Positions 1 through 7,633 of a stretch of DNA of 64,000 nucleotides are shown here, in pieces. Below the pieces are notes generated by a model. The model saw only the letters and a program-made list of their open reading frames with translations. It made no database searches and had not been told where the DNA came from. Position numbers and translations under genes: made by a program. This DNA comes from JALZKA01 sp963786495 (GTDB taxonomy: Bacteria > Actinomycetota > Thermoleophilia > Solirubrobacterales > 70-9). The DNA lies in assembly GCA_963786495.1 (NCBI GenBank), contig CAWAZL010000011.1:122904-186903 (forward strand), read 5' to 3'. Numbering within the stretch: the first letter of the stretch is position 1; each line of letters begins with the position of its first letter.

Positions 1-622
1 GCTCGAGCCGGAAGGACACGCCGAAGCGGTCGTGAAGCGGCTTGGAGAGGAGACCGGCGCGGGTCGTCGCGCCGACGAGCGTGAACGGCGGCAGGTCGAG
101 CGTGACCGTGCGTGCGCCGGCGCCCTGGCCAAGGACGACGGGCAGGCGGCGGTCCTCCATGGCCGGGTAGAGCGTCTCCTCGATGGCCGGGTTGAGGCGG
201 TGGATCTCGTCGATGAAGAACACGGCACCCGGCTCAAGTGAAGTGAGGAAGGCCGCGACGTCGGCCTTGCGCTCCAGCGCAGGCGCAGCGGTGTGAACCA
301 GCCCGGCGCCCAGCTCGGCGGCGACGATGTGGGCGAGCGAGGTCTTGCCCAGGCCCGGCGGCCCTGAGAGGAGCACGTGGTCGAGCGGCTCGCCGCGGCG
401 GCGCGCGGCCTCGATGAAGACCTCGAGTTGGCTGGTGACCGCCTCCTGGGCGACGAAGTCGGCAAGGCGCGGCGGCCGAAGCGAGCGGTCGAGCTCTTCA
501 TCTCCTTCGGCAATGCGCGCCTCGGCCATCGGCTCTTCGGGCTCGATGCGGCGAACGCGCATCTCGGCCGCAGCCTCAATCGACGGGTCGGGCACGATCC
601 CAGGGCTGCGCTCGGTGTCCAT
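1..622 (-). CDS. ruvB: Holliday junction DNA helicase RuvB (3' part cut by window edge)
   Basis: RuvB is the hexameric AAA+ motor that drives branch migration of Holliday junctions with RuvA. About 207 N-terminal codons are visible; the C-terminal winged-helix part lies outside the window. Seen: Walker A GPPGLGKT near residues 87-94, Walker B FFIDEIHRL near residue 137, and the motif LVGATTRAGLL that follows. The first 40 residues are an acidic extension ahead of the conserved core (RPPRLADFVAQ), slightly longer than usual. The ATG at 622 overlaps the ruvA stop (ATGA), so the gene is the third of a ruvC-ruvA-ruvB operon and probably translationally coupled. Confidence 0.96.
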   Translation of the reverse strand, partial: MDTERSPGIVPDPSIEAAAEMRVRRIEPEEPMAEARIAEGDEELDRSLRPPRLADFVAQEAVTSQLEVFIEAARRRGEPLDHVLLSGPPGLGKTSLAHIVAAELGAGLVHTAAPALERKADVAAFLTSLEPGAVFFIDEIHRLNPAIEETLYPAMEDRRLPVVLGQGAGARTVTLDLPPFTLVGATTRAGLLSKPLHDRFGVSFRLE

Positions 623-1227
623 CAGCCGTTCCTACTCTCGGAGGCGTCGCCCGCGCGGCGAAGCGCGATTGAGATCAGTTCTTCGGGCGCCTCGCCCTCG
701 GCGCCATCAAGGAGGCGTTCGGCCTCCATCAGCGTGTAGCCGAGGCCGACGAGCCCCTCACGCGCAAGGAGGCGTGGCTCGTCCGAGCCGGCGACTGGCG
801 TCGCCGCGGGTGCGCTCTCGAGCTCGCCGGCGACCTTCTCGCGAAGCTCGACGATCACCCGCTCTGCCGTCCGCTTGCCCACCCCTGGGACCGCCTGGAA
901 ACGCTTAGCGTCACCGAGCGCTATGGCCTTCAAGAGTTCGCGCGGCGAACCGCCTGACAGGATCGCCATCGCGACCTTGGGGCCGACGCCGGAGACGGAG
1001 TTGAGATAGAGGAAGAGGTCGCGTTCCTCCTCCGTCGCGAAGCCGAGGAGCTGCATGGCGTCGTCGCGGACGACGAGGTGGGCGTGCAGGAAAGTCTCCT
1101 TGCCCACAGGCGGCACCGACTTGAGCGTCTCGGCGGAGACGTTCAGGCGATAGCCGACGCCGGCGGTGTCGACCACGACATGGTCGGCCCGGCGAAGGAG
1201 GACCTCGCCCCGCACCGAGGCGATCAC
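622..1227 (-). CDS. ruvA: Holliday junction DNA helicase subunit RuvA
   Basis: RuvA (201 aa, normal length) binds four-way junctions as a tetramer and loads RuvB. The N-terminal OB-fold starts MIASVRGEVL. The two helix-hairpin-helix motifs are visible as SVSGVGPKVA and AVPGVGKRTAE, and the C-terminal RuvB-contact domain is LVGLGYTLMEAE. I chose the GTG at 1227 because it begins the conserved OB-fold exactly and overlaps the ruvC stop as GTGA; a longer in-frame reading upstream would be arginine-rich shadow of ruvC. The stop overlaps the ruvB start. Confidence 0.95.
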   Translation of the reverse strand: MIASVRGEVLLRRADHVVVDTAGVGYRLNVSAETLKSVPPVGKETFLHAHLVVRDDAMQLLGFATEEERDLFLYLNSVSGVGPKVAMAILSGGSPRELLKAIALGDAKRFQAVPGVGKRTAERVIVELREKVAGELESAPAATPVAGSDEPRLLAREGLVGLGYTLMEAERLLDGAEGEAPEELISIALRRAGDASESRNG

Positions 1228-1745
1228 GCGAGCGCCTTCATGCGGTCGTCGGCGCGCTGCGCGGCCTGGTGGCGGGCGAGATGCCCGGCGTGGCAAATCG
1301 CGACGGCAAGGGCGTCGGCGGCGTGGTCCGAAGCGGGAGGAGCCGGAAGGCCCAGGAGCGTGCCGACCATCTGCTGGACCTGCGCCTTGGCGGCGCCGCC
1401 CGATCCGCACACCGCCATCTTCACGGCCTGCGGCGTGTAGTCGAAGCAGGAGAGCCCGCGCTCGGCTGCCGCGAGCATCGCGACGCCGCGCGCCTGGCCT
1501 ACCGCCAGCGCCGATTTGACGTTCTTTCCGAAGTAGAGGTCTTCGAGGCCGACGGACACAGGCTCGTGCCAGTCCATGAGCTCCTTCAGAGCGGCGTGGA
1601 TGCGGCCCAGGCGAGTCTCAGGAGGCAGGTCCGAAGGGGTCTCGATGACGCCGCCGTCGATTGCGCTCATGCTGGTGCCGGCCACACGCACGATGCCGAA
1701 GCCCGTGTTGGCCAAACCCGGGTCTATGCCCATCACTACCACCAT
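1224..1745 (-). CDS. ruvC: Crossover junction endodeoxyribonuclease RuvC
   Basis: RuvC (173 aa) resolves Holliday junctions by paired symmetric cleavage. RNase H-like fold acidic residues are visible: Asp7 in GIDPGLANTG, Glu68 in VGLEDLYF, and the SDHAADAL motif near residues 139-146. The start chosen is the ATG at 1745, giving MVVVMGIDPG, which puts the first catalytic Asp at residue 7 as in the family; longer readings run into an unrelated region. First gene of the ruvCAB operon; the stop overlaps the ruvA start. A strong hairpin lies just upstream and separates it from the two secreted genes. Confidence 0.96.
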   Translation of the reverse strand: MVVVMGIDPGLANTGFGIVRVAGTSMSAIDGGVIETPSDLPPETRLGRIHAALKELMDWHEPVSVGLEDLYFGKNVKSALAVGQARGVAMLAAAERGLSCFDYTPQAVKMAVCGSGGAAKAQVQQMVGTLLGLPAPPASDHAADALAVAICHAGHLARHQAAQRADDRMKALA

Positions 1746-1793
1746 GGGTACTGATTCTGGACTGAGGGGCGGATGCCTCCCCGGAATCGACGA

Positions 1794-1821
1794 AGCGCCG
1801 CGGTCAGGTGACCGCGGCGCT
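1794..1821. terminator. 13-bp perfect hairpin between a secreted gene and ruvC
   Basis: Arms AGCGCCGCGGTCA (1794-1806) and its exact complement (1809-1821) enclose a 2-nt spacer. It lies 22 nt after the stop of the 1843-2241 gene on the minus strand and before ruvC, so it probably ends the secreted-protein transcript. There is no clear U tract, so intrinsic termination is an inference. Confidence 0.6.
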
Positions 1822-1842
1822 ATCCCCCTCATCTGGCTCAGA

Positions 1843-2241
1843 TCAGGGAAGTTCGTCGTTCGGGACGATCGTGGGCGACGCGCTCTCCTTGCACACCGTG
1901 TCATCGACGATCTTCTCGGCGGCGACCGCGTAGTGCTTGGTGCTTCCCTCCAGGCTGCCCTGGACCTCGGCGCGGTACTTGCCGGCCGAATCCGTCTTGT
2001 CGAACGTGACCTGGGGGTCGTTGCCTTCCTCCTTGCGAAACACGCGAACCGCGCGATTCCGCTCGCATTTCTTCGTCGCAGCGTCGACCTTGCCGCTGAA
2101 CACGAAGGGCTGGTTGTACTTGATGGACACATCGGACTTGACCGCGTCGCCGGCCGCCGATGCGTTCACCGCGCTGACCGCTCCTACCGCCACCACCGTC
2201 ACCGCAATCGCGGCCATCCTGCTCTTGATCCCGGTCTTCAT
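1843..2241 (-). CDS. Small secreted two-cysteine protein, unknown family (paralogue 1)
   Basis: 132 aa. A cleavable signal peptide covers about residues 1-30 (MKTGIKSR, a hydrophobic stretch, then NASAAGDA). The mature part has two cysteines, Cys59 in KKCERNR and Cys117 in TVCKES, separated by a likely beta-rich domain with VRVFRKEEG and GKYRAEV, ending in HYAVA. The same order CER-x-R-x-V-x-V-(F/Y)RK-E-(D/E)G, GKY, HYA, CK occurs in the next gene upstream and, more loosely, at 12.3-12.7 kb. No named family is recognised; a small extracellular beta-sandwich is a guess. It lies 29 nt downstream of its paralogue, so the two probably share a transcript that ends at the hairpin at 1794-1821. Confidence 0.8.
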   Translation of the reverse strand: MKTGIKSRMAAIAVTVVAVGAVSAVNASAAGDAVKSDVSIKYNQPFVFSGKVDAATKKCERNRAVRVFRKEEGNDPQVTFDKTDSAGKYRAEVQGSLEGSTKHYAVAAEKIVDDTVCKESASPTIVPNDELP

Positions 2242-2270
2242 GTTCTTGCCCCTTCGCTCTCTCTCTCTGA

Positions 2271-2663
2271 CTAGCCCTCAGGGAAGAGGTTCTTCGACTG
2301 TGCTTCCTTGCAGTTCGCCTTGCTCGACTCCTTGGGCTTCGCGATCGCGTAGTGCGCGGTGTTGATGACGATCAGGTTGTAGTCGACGACGTACTTGCCG
2401 TTCGAGTCGGTGACATCGATGCCGATCAGTTCGTCCTCGCCGTCTTCCTTGCGGTACACGTAGACGGTCCGCTTGCGCTCGCAGGTGCGCTTCTCTGAAG
2501 TGACCTTGCCGCGGAACTCGCTGTTGTTCGCGTCTTCCTTCAGCGTGACCTTCGAGGGCGTGGCGGGTGCGCCGGCGACTGCCGTGCCCGCTCCCATGAG
2601 GGCAAACGCTGCGATAGCGCTGCCGATGATTGCCTTGACCGTGGTGCTGCTTGCGTTCTTCAT
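2271..2663 (-). CDS. Small secreted two-cysteine protein, unknown family (paralogue 2)
   Basis: 130 aa. Signal peptide about residues 1-31 (hydrophobic AIIGSAIAAFALMGAG, cut near AVAGA). Cysteines 61 (RTCERKR) and 118 (ANCKEA) match those of the neighbouring paralogue, as do VYVYRKEDG, NGKY and AHYAIA. A good ribosome binding site (GGAGGAG) sits about 6 nt before the ATG. Being upstream of the 1843-2241 gene, it is the first gene of a two-gene unit. The function is unknown; duplication and secretion suggest an envelope or extracellular role, which is inference. Confidence 0.8.
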   Translation of the reverse strand: MKNASSTTVKAIIGSAIAAFALMGAGTAVAGAPATPSKVTLKEDANNSEFRGKVTSEKRTCERKRTVYVYRKEDGEDELIGIDVTDSNGKYVVDYNLIVINTAHYAIAKPKESSKANCKEAQSKNLFPEG

Positions 2664-2810
2664 TTCTTACTCCTCCTGTGCGGCCCGGATGCCGCGTCGT
2701 TTCCGAATTGCACGACCACTATCGGGGCACGGCGGAGCGATGTCATGAGTGACGACTACCTATTTTTTGGTAGACCACTCAGAGTGGGGAGTTAGGCGGG
2801 CGCTCGAAGA

Positions 2811-2824
2811 GGGGTCAGACCCCC
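2811..2824. repeat. Palindromic repeat GGGGTCAGACCCC, copy 1
   Basis: The 13-nt imperfect palindrome GGGGTCAGACCCC lies in the 175-bp gap between the secreted gene pair and yebC; a second identical copy follows 36 nt later. Such short G/C palindromes occur as dispersed repeats in some actinobacterial and deltaproteobacterial genomes. A link to REP-associated transposases is from memory and not shown here. Confidence 0.7.
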
Positions 2825-2838
2825 TTGAAATGGCTTGA

Positions 2839-3603
2839 CTATGCGGTTGCCGGGGTTTCGGGGTCAGACCCCAAGAACTCACCCGAGATGTCGAAGTTTG
2901 AGTGGACTTCGTCGACATCGTCGTGATCGTCGAGCATGTCGATCAGGCGGATCAAGCGTCGCGCCTCCGCTGCGTCGGTCACTTCGACCAGGTTCTGAGG
3001 CTCCATTGCAAGCTCGGCGGACTCGATCTCCACTCCTGAAGAGGTGAGCGCCTCGCGCACGGCGGTGAGGCTCTGCGGCTCGCAGGTGATCTTCAGCGTG
3101 TCCTCGTCCTCGACCACGTCCTCGGCGCCGGCGTCGATGGCGCCGATCACGTCGTCTTCTCCGTAGCGGGAGCCGTCCAGAAGGACGACGCCCTTCTTCT
3201 CGAACTGCCAGGCCACCGACCCGGGCTCGCCCAGGCTGCCCCCGTGGCGGTCGAAGGCGTTCCTGACCTCAGAGCCGGTGCGGTTGCGGTTGTCCGTGAG
3301 CGCCTCGACCAAAAGCGCCGTCCCCGCGGGGCCGTATCCCTCGTAGAGGACGCGCTCGATCGTGCCCGCCTCCCCCTCGCCCGTGCCCTTGTCGATTGCC
3401 CGCTGGATGTTGTCCTTGGGCATCGAGTAGCTCTTGGCCTTCTCGACTGCCGCGGCCAGCGTGTGGTTGCCGGCGGGGTCTCCCCCACCCTCGCGCGCGG
3501 CGACGGTGATCGCGCGTGCCAGCTTCGTAAACAGCTTTCCGCGCTTGGCGTCTGTCGCGGCCTTCTTGTGCTTGATCGACGCCCATTTGGAATGACCGGC
3601 CAT
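2839..3603 (-). CDS. YebC/PmpR family protein (TACO1-like)
   Basis: 254 aa, typical length. YebC-family proteins act as transcriptional regulators in some bacteria and, in a second branch, help ribosomes through polyproline stretches. The signature start MAGHSKWASIKHKKAA, then KRGKLFTKLAR, the basic MPKDNIQRAIDKG motif and the GYGP-GTALLVE motif identify it without doubt. The extreme C-terminus, GSDPETP, is encoded by the palindromic repeat at 2860-2872 and is not part of the conserved domain. Monocistronic by appearance, with a 150-bp gap upstream to the aminopeptidase gene. Confidence 0.95.
   Translation of the reverse strand: MAGHSKWASIKHKKAATDAKRGKLFTKLARAITVAAREGGGDPAGNHTLAAAVEKAKSYSMPKDNIQRAIDKGTGEGEAGTIERVLYEGYGPAGTALLVEALTDNRNRTGSEVRNAFDRHGGSLGEPGSVAWQFEKKGVVLLDGSRYGEDDVIGAIDAGAEDVVEDEDTLKITCEPQSLTAVREALTSSGVEIESAELAMEPQNLVEVTDAAEARRLIRLIDMLDDHDDVDEVHSNFDISGEFLGSDPETPATA
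2860..2872. repeat. Palindromic repeat GGGGTCAGACCCC, copy 2, inside the yebC 3' end
   Basis: Identical to the copy at 2811-2823. It overlaps the last codons of yebC and is translated as GSDP followed by the final residues before the stop at 2839-2841. The repeat has therefore been inserted into, or has extended, a coding end without disrupting the conserved domain. Confidence 0.75.
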
Positions 3604-3703
3604 GAGTCGATTCTACGAATGTAAAAACCGCGCAACTTCTCGTACTTACGAGTGTTCAGGACATTTGAAGAGCAGGGATTTGGATCGGGGATGCCAAAGG
3701 CGA

Positions 3704-3731
3704 TCGCGGTGGGCGTGGGGGCCCACCGCGA
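3704..3731. terminator. Hairpin after the pdxS-pdxT-aminopeptidase unit
   Basis: Arms TCGCGGTGGGC (3704-3714) and GCCCACCGCGA (3721-3731) with a 6-nt loop, 23 nt downstream of the M29 aminopeptidase stop on the minus strand. The position suggests it ends the pdxS-pdxT-aminopeptidase transcript. There is no strong U run. Confidence 0.55.
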
Positions 3732-3753
3732 CTCGCTTATCTCCGAGCGGGAC

Positions 3754-4857
3754 CTAAACGACGAACTTCCCGTTCTCCTGCAGCAGCTCGCCGTCGATCT
3801 CGATCCGGCCGCCCTTCCTGAGGTCGCAGACGAGGTCGGTGTGGACGGCGCTCTCGTTCTCGCCGCCGGACTCCGGATAGGCAGCGCCGACGGCCATGTG
3901 GACGGTGCCGCCGATCTTCTCGTCCAGAAGGACGTCGCGGGTGCCGCGGTCGATTCGGTAGTTCGTGCCGATGCCGAGCTCGCCCAGGCGCCGGGCGCCC
4001 TCGTCGGTGTCGATGAGCTCGATCAGGAACTCTTCGCCGCGCTCGGCGGTCGCCTCGACGATCTTTCCGGCCTCGAAGCGGAAGCGGACGCCGGAGACCT
4101 CACGGCCGGCGACCATCGCAGGCAGGTGGAAAGAGACGACGCCTTCGACAGCGTCCTCGACTGGCCCGGTGAAGAACTCGCCGTCGGGCATGTTGCGATC
4201 GCCGAAGCAGGGGATGAAAGTGCGGCCCTCGACGCCCAGGCGGATATCCGTGCCTTCACCGGTGATGTGGACTTCGGAGTGCCCCGTGACGTGTTCGGCG
4301 AGGCGCCTGGTGTCGCGCGACGCCTCCTCCCATGCGGCGAGCGGATCGTCGACGTCGGCCAGGCAGGCGCCGTAGTAGAAGTCCTCGAACTCGGCGAGAC
4401 TCATCTCGGCGTCGGACGCGTACGCGTTCGTGGGATAGAGCGTGTAGACCCAGTTGTGCTCGCCGGCGGCGGAGCGCTTCATGACGTTCTCGATCAGGCT
4501 CCGCGTCGCGGCCTGGCGCTTTGTCTGGCGCTCGGGCGGGATCGATGAGAGGGCGCGCGTGTTTGCGTCGGCGCCGATGACGATGCGGCAGTCGGCGTCC
4601 TCGGCGGCCCAGCGGGACAGCGGCGAGATCCACTCGAGTTGCGCGTCGGAGGCGAGGCTGTAGAAGCTTTCGGGCTGCGAGTCGAAGGCCATCGACAGGA
4701 CGGGCTGACCGCCGGCCTTCAAGACCTCGTCGTATACGGCGCGATCAGCGGCTCGGCCGCGGTCGGTCCCTCGATCAGGCAGGTGTCGCCCTCGCCCACC
4801 TGGGTGGAGTAGTGGACGAGGATCTTTGCGAGGTTGAGGACGCGAGGGTCGTCTCAT
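3754..4857 (-). CDS. M29 family aminopeptidase (two compensating frameshifts near the start)
   Basis: Thermophilic-type (M29) metalloaminopeptidase, about 367 aa, normal length, presumably cytosolic with two metal ions. From residue 40 on the match is clear: GGQPVLSMAFDSQPESFY, WVYTLYPTNAYASDAEMS, and the C-terminal metal-binding region with GGTVHMAVGAAYPES and the H-x-D motif SAVHTDLV. The first 40 codons read as arginine/proline-rich nonsense in the open frame. The adjacent frame instead gives DPRVLNLAKILVHYS, the normal M29 N-terminus. Two shifts are needed, one extra base near 4850 and one missing base near 4740, so the open frame only appears intact. Starts with ATG overlapping the pdxT stop (TGATG). 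Confidence 0.85.
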   Translation of the reverse strand: MRRPSRPQPRKDPRPLLHPGGRGRHLPDRGTDRGRAADRAVYDEVLKAGGQPVLSMAFDSQPESFYSLASDAQLEWISPLSRWAAEDADCRIVIGADANTRALSSIPPERQTKRQAATRSLIENVMKRSAAGEHNWVYTLYPTNAYASDAEMSLAEFEDFYYGACLADVDDPLAAWEEASRDTRRLAEHVTGHSEVHITGEGTDIRLGVEGRTFIPCFGDRNMPDGEFFTGPVEDAVEGVVSFHLPAMVAGREVSGVRFRFEAGKIVEATAERGEEFLIELIDTDEGARRLGELGIGTNYRIDRGTRDVLLDEKIGGTVHMAVGAAYPESGGENESAVHTDLVCDLRKGGRIEIDGELLQENGKFVV

Positions 4858-5486
4858 CAGCCGTCTTCTGTCGGCGCAGGGTACGACGCCTGCGCCTCCG
4901 ATGCCATCGCCATCAGGAGCGCGTGCAAGCGCGGATCGTCTGTCAGCTCGGGATGGAACGCGCAGGCGAGCACCGAGCCTTCGCGGATGACGACCGGGTG
5001 ACCTTCAACTTCGGCTAGGACCTCCACCCCGCGCCCGTGTTCCTCGACCCACGGCGCGCGGATGAATACGGCGCGAAGGGGCTCGGGCCCAATCCCACCG
5101 ATCTCGAGGTCGGCTTCGAAGCTGGCGAGCTGGCGGCCGAAAGCGTTCCGGCGGCAGCGTGCGTCGATCAGCCCCAGGTGCTCGCGCCCGCAGAGGATCA
5201 TCCCGGCGCAGGTGCCGAGGATCGGCCGGCCGGCGGCGTGATGCGCGCGGATCGGGTCGGCGAGTTCGTCGCGCTCGATCGCCTTGGCGATGGTCGTCGA
5301 TTCCCCTCCTGGGATGACAAGGGCGTCGAGCGTCGCCAGTTCGTCGGCGGTCCTGACCTCTTGGGCGTCCGCGCCGAGCTCGGTGAGCATTCGTGCGTGC
5401 GCGGCGAAGTCGCCCTGGCTGGCCAGAACGCCGACGCGAAGTCGCTTGGCTTCGCCTTCAGGCGGCACCAGCGGCCCGTCAGCCAT
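4857..5486 (-). CDS. pdxT: Pyridoxal 5'-phosphate synthase glutaminase subunit PdxT
   Basis: 209 aa. The class I glutaminase hydrolyses glutamine and channels ammonia to PdxS for PLP synthesis. Seen: VGVLASQGDFAAH at the N-terminus, oxyanion motif IPGGESTTI, catalytic Cys in LGTCAGMIL, and the His-Glu pair in CAFHPELTDD. The roughly 15 residues before VGVLASQG are a little longer than usual. It begins 3 nt after the pdxS stop and its own stop overlaps the aminopeptidase ATG, so the three genes form one unit. Confidence 0.96.
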   Translation of the reverse strand: MADGPLVPPEGEAKRLRVGVLASQGDFAAHARMLTELGADAQEVRTADELATLDALVIPGGESTTIAKAIERDELADPIRAHHAAGRPILGTCAGMILCGREHLGLIDARCRRNAFGRQLASFEADLEIGGIGPEPLRAVFIRAPWVEEHGRGVEVLAEVEGHPVVIREGSVLACAFHPELTDDPRLHALLMAMASEAQASYPAPTEDG

Positions 5487-5489
5487 GAG

Positions 5490-6378
5490 CTAGACGCCGC
5501 GGTGTTGGAGCAGCTCGCCCTGAGCGGCAAGCTCTGCGATGTCGTCGCCGCGCATCGGCTCGCCGAGGTCCATCGAGGCGGCGGCTACGCGCGCGGGATC
5601 CTTGGCGTGCGTGGTCGCCTCGACGATCGCGCGAGCGCGGCGCTCGGGATCCTCGGACTTGAAGATGCCTGAGCCGACGAAGTTGCCCTCGGCGCCGAGT
5701 TGCATCGTGAGCGACGCGTCGGCGGGGGTGGCGATGCCGCCGGCGCAGAAGAGCGGTACGGGGAGCCAGCCGGCCTCGGCGACCTCGGCCACGAGGTGGA
5801 GCGGCGCCTGAAGGTCCTTGGCAGCGGAGGGAAGCTCGGACGAGTTCAGCGACTGGAGGTGGCGGATGCCGCCGGTGATGTCGCGCAGGTGGCGCACGGC
5901 CTCGACGATGTTGCCGGTGCCCGCCTCGCCCTTGGAGCGGATCATCGCGGCGCCCTCGGCGATGCGCCGAAGTGCCTCGCCAAGGTTGGTCGCTCCGCAG
6001 ACGAACGGGATCTCGAAAGCCTGCTTCTCGATGTGGTTGGCCTCGTCGGCGGGCGTCAGTACCTCGGACTCGTCGATGTAGTCGACCTCGAGCGCCTCCA
6101 GCACCTGCGCCTCGGCGAAGTGGCCGATGCGCGCCTTGGCCATGACCGGGATGGTCACAGCGGCCTGGATCGCCCTTGATCATTGCGGGATCGGACATGC
6201 GCGCGACACCGCCGTCGCGGCGGATGTCGGCCGGCACGCGCTCGAGCGCCATGACCGCCACTGCGCCTGCGTCCTCGGCGACACGAGCCTCCTCGGGCGT
6301 GACGACGTCCATGATCACGCCGCCCTTGAGCATCTCCGCCAGGCCCCGCTTTACGCGGAAAGTTGCGCGCTCGGTCAT
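5490..6378 (-). CDS. pdxS: Pyridoxal 5'-phosphate synthase lyase subunit PdxS (one frameshift)
   Basis: PdxS condenses ribose 5-phosphate, glyceraldehyde 3-phosphate and ammonia into PLP. The ATG at 6378 gives MTERATFRVKRGLAEMLKGG, the usual start; the C-terminal part from VTIPVMAKARIGHFAEAQ through AGGIATPADASLTMQLGA and GSGIFKS is intact. The frame breaks near 6171: reading GG instead of GGG restores MIKAIQAAVTIP without loss. Corrected length is about 295 aa, the family norm. A working PdxS is expected because pdxT follows at once, so I treat the extra G as a sequence error. Confidence 0.94.
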
Positions 6379-6469
6379 CGTCTCGAGGATACGGAAGAAG
6401 CCGCTGCCCAAAGGGCAAACGCTGCAAGATTGCCCTAGCCGGAGCGCCCACAGCCACGCCGGGGGCGAA

Positions 6470-6507
6470 CGTCCGTGAGTACGCCCTATAGGACGTAGTG
6501 ACGGACG
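6470..6507. repeat. 38-nt palindrome, left copy, containing the start codon of the nuclease gene
   Basis: An imperfect palindrome with outer arms CGTCCGT/ACGGACG and core TACGCCCTATAGGACGTA (one mismatched pair). The GTG start at 6498 of the AbiEi-like/DUF559 gene lies in its right half. A near-identical copy at 7365-7402 contains the stop codon. Outside the two copies, GGGCGAA before the left one and TTTGCCC after the right one are inverted with one mismatch, so the pair also behaves as terminal inverted repeats of a 0.94-kb cassette. Confidence 0.85.
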
Positions 6508-7373
6508 AATGCCTACACGCTCTGGCGCGCGAGCAACACAATCGGATCTCTCGTGCTCAGCTCGAAGAGGCAGGCTTGAGTCGGGATGCGATCGCGCATC
6601 GGGTCGAGGTTGGCCGGCTGGTCCGCGTCATCGAGGGTGTGTTCGCATTCCCCCCGCTGATCGACGACGACTGCGGGGCCTGGATGACGGCCACGCTCGC
6701 ATCACCCAAGAGCTACCTCAACCGCCTGAGTGCCGCTTGCGCCTGGGGCGCTCTCGATCGCCGGCCCCCGTACGAGACCGTTGTTCGTCCCGGAAGTGGC
6801 GGCCCGCGTGTGTTTGACGGAATCGTTGTCTACCGAAGCACGACTCTGGATGGAGAAACGAGTGAGGTCGGCGGCATTCCCGTCACATCGATGCCCCGCA
6901 CACTCCTCGACCTCGCGTGCTTTGCGAGTAACAAAACGCTGGCTCGCGCGATCCGAGAGGCGATCCGCCTAGAGCGCACCAACATGCGAGGGCTCGGCGA
7001 CTACCTCGGTCTGGTTCAGCACAGAAGAGGTTGCCTGCGCCTGGCGCGCGCCCTCGGTCGATACAAGGACCTTCCGCTTGCGAGAGCTCGTAGCGGCGCC
7101 GAGATCCGAGCCATGGAGCTCCTGCGCGATGCGGGTCGCCCAATGCCGCGGTTGAACGCAAGCGTTGCCGGCGAAGAAGCCGACCTGAGCTGGCCAAGCG
7201 AGAAGCTCATCATCGAGATCGACGGTGGCCCATTTCATCAGGACAAGGGCGAAGACGCGCGCAAGGAAGCGGCATGGCGAGGCGCAGGATGGAGAGTCGA
7301 CCGCATACCGAGCGACCACATCTACGAGCGCCCGTCGGCATTCCTCGCCCTCGCACCCCCTACCCGTCCGTGA
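6498..7373 (+). CDS. Solo AbiEi-type winged-helix protein with DUF559 (Vsr-like) nuclease domain
   Basis: 291 aa. Residues about 8-50 resemble the winged helix of AbiEi-type antitoxins (REQHNRISRAQLEEAGLS, then GVFAFPPL). The middle part (TSMPRTLLDLA) is typical of these proteins. Residues about 205-280 form a DUF559/Vsr-like nuclease domain with acidic residues in EEADLSWPSEKLIIEIDG and the following GAGWRVDRIPSDHI, fitting a PD-(D/E)xK-type active site. No toxin partner (AbiEii) is adjacent. The gene begins inside one 38-nt palindrome and ends inside another, and it is the only plus-strand gene among minus-strand neighbours. This fits a mobile or self-regulating cassette; its biological role is unknown. 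Confidence 0.8.
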   Translation: MTDECLHALAREQHNRISRAQLEEAGLSRDAIAHRVEVGRLVRVIEGVFAFPPLIDDDCGAWMTATLASPKSYLNRLSAACAWGALDRRPPYETVVRPGSGGPRVFDGIVVYRSTTLDGETSEVGGIPVTSMPRTLLDLACFASNKTLARAIREAIRLERTNMRGLGDYLGLVQHRRGCLRLARALGRYKDLPLARARSGAEIRAMELLRDAGRPMPRLNASVAGEEADLSWPSEKLIIEIDGGPFHQDKGEDARKEAAWRGAGWRVDRIPSDHIYERPSAFLALAPPTRP

Positions 7374-7402
7374 GTACGGCCTATAGGCCGTAGTGACGGA
7401 CG
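7365..7402. repeat. 38-nt palindrome, right copy, containing the stop codon of the nuclease gene
   Basis: Core TACGGCCTATAGGCCGTA is a perfect 18-nt palindrome, flanked by 3-nt spacers and the outer arms CGTCCGT/ACGGACG. The TGA of the nuclease gene (7371-7373) falls in the left arm. It differs from the left copy only at two core positions; together these look like a mismatch in the left copy and a perfect pair here. Confidence 0.85.
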
Positions 7403-7421
7403 TTTGCCCGCTGGCGCGGCG

Positions 7422-7631
7422 CTACGCGGCTTGTTCGAGGTAGACGGTGGTCTCGAGCTCCAACCACGCGCCGGGGACGATTCGTGGTGGGGCTTCGAAG
7501 CGGCGCTCCGCGTCGCGTTCCGCTTGGCGGAGCGCTTCGCGTCGCTTTCGATCCACGGCTCGAAGCTCTGCTTCGAGATCCACGAGGGGTGAGCGGGCGG
7601 CTTCCGGCGTTCCTCGGTCTCGCCGGGCCAT
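7422..7631 (-). CDS. Short charged hypothetical protein downstream of the RpiR regulator
   Basis: 69 aa, rich in Arg, Glu and Ala (VDLEAELRAVDRKRREALRQ), likely helical, with no signal peptide or membrane segment. The start lies only 2 nt after the stop of the RpiR-type regulator on the same strand, which supports coupled translation. The family is not recognised. It ends close to the right palindrome of the nuclease cassette. It may be a real small gene or only an open frame in GC-rich DNA. Confidence 0.4.
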   Translation of the reverse strand: MARRDRGTPEAARSPLVDLEAELRAVDRKRREALRQAERDAERRFEAPPRIVPGAWLELETTVYLEQAA

Positions 7632-7633
7632 CG

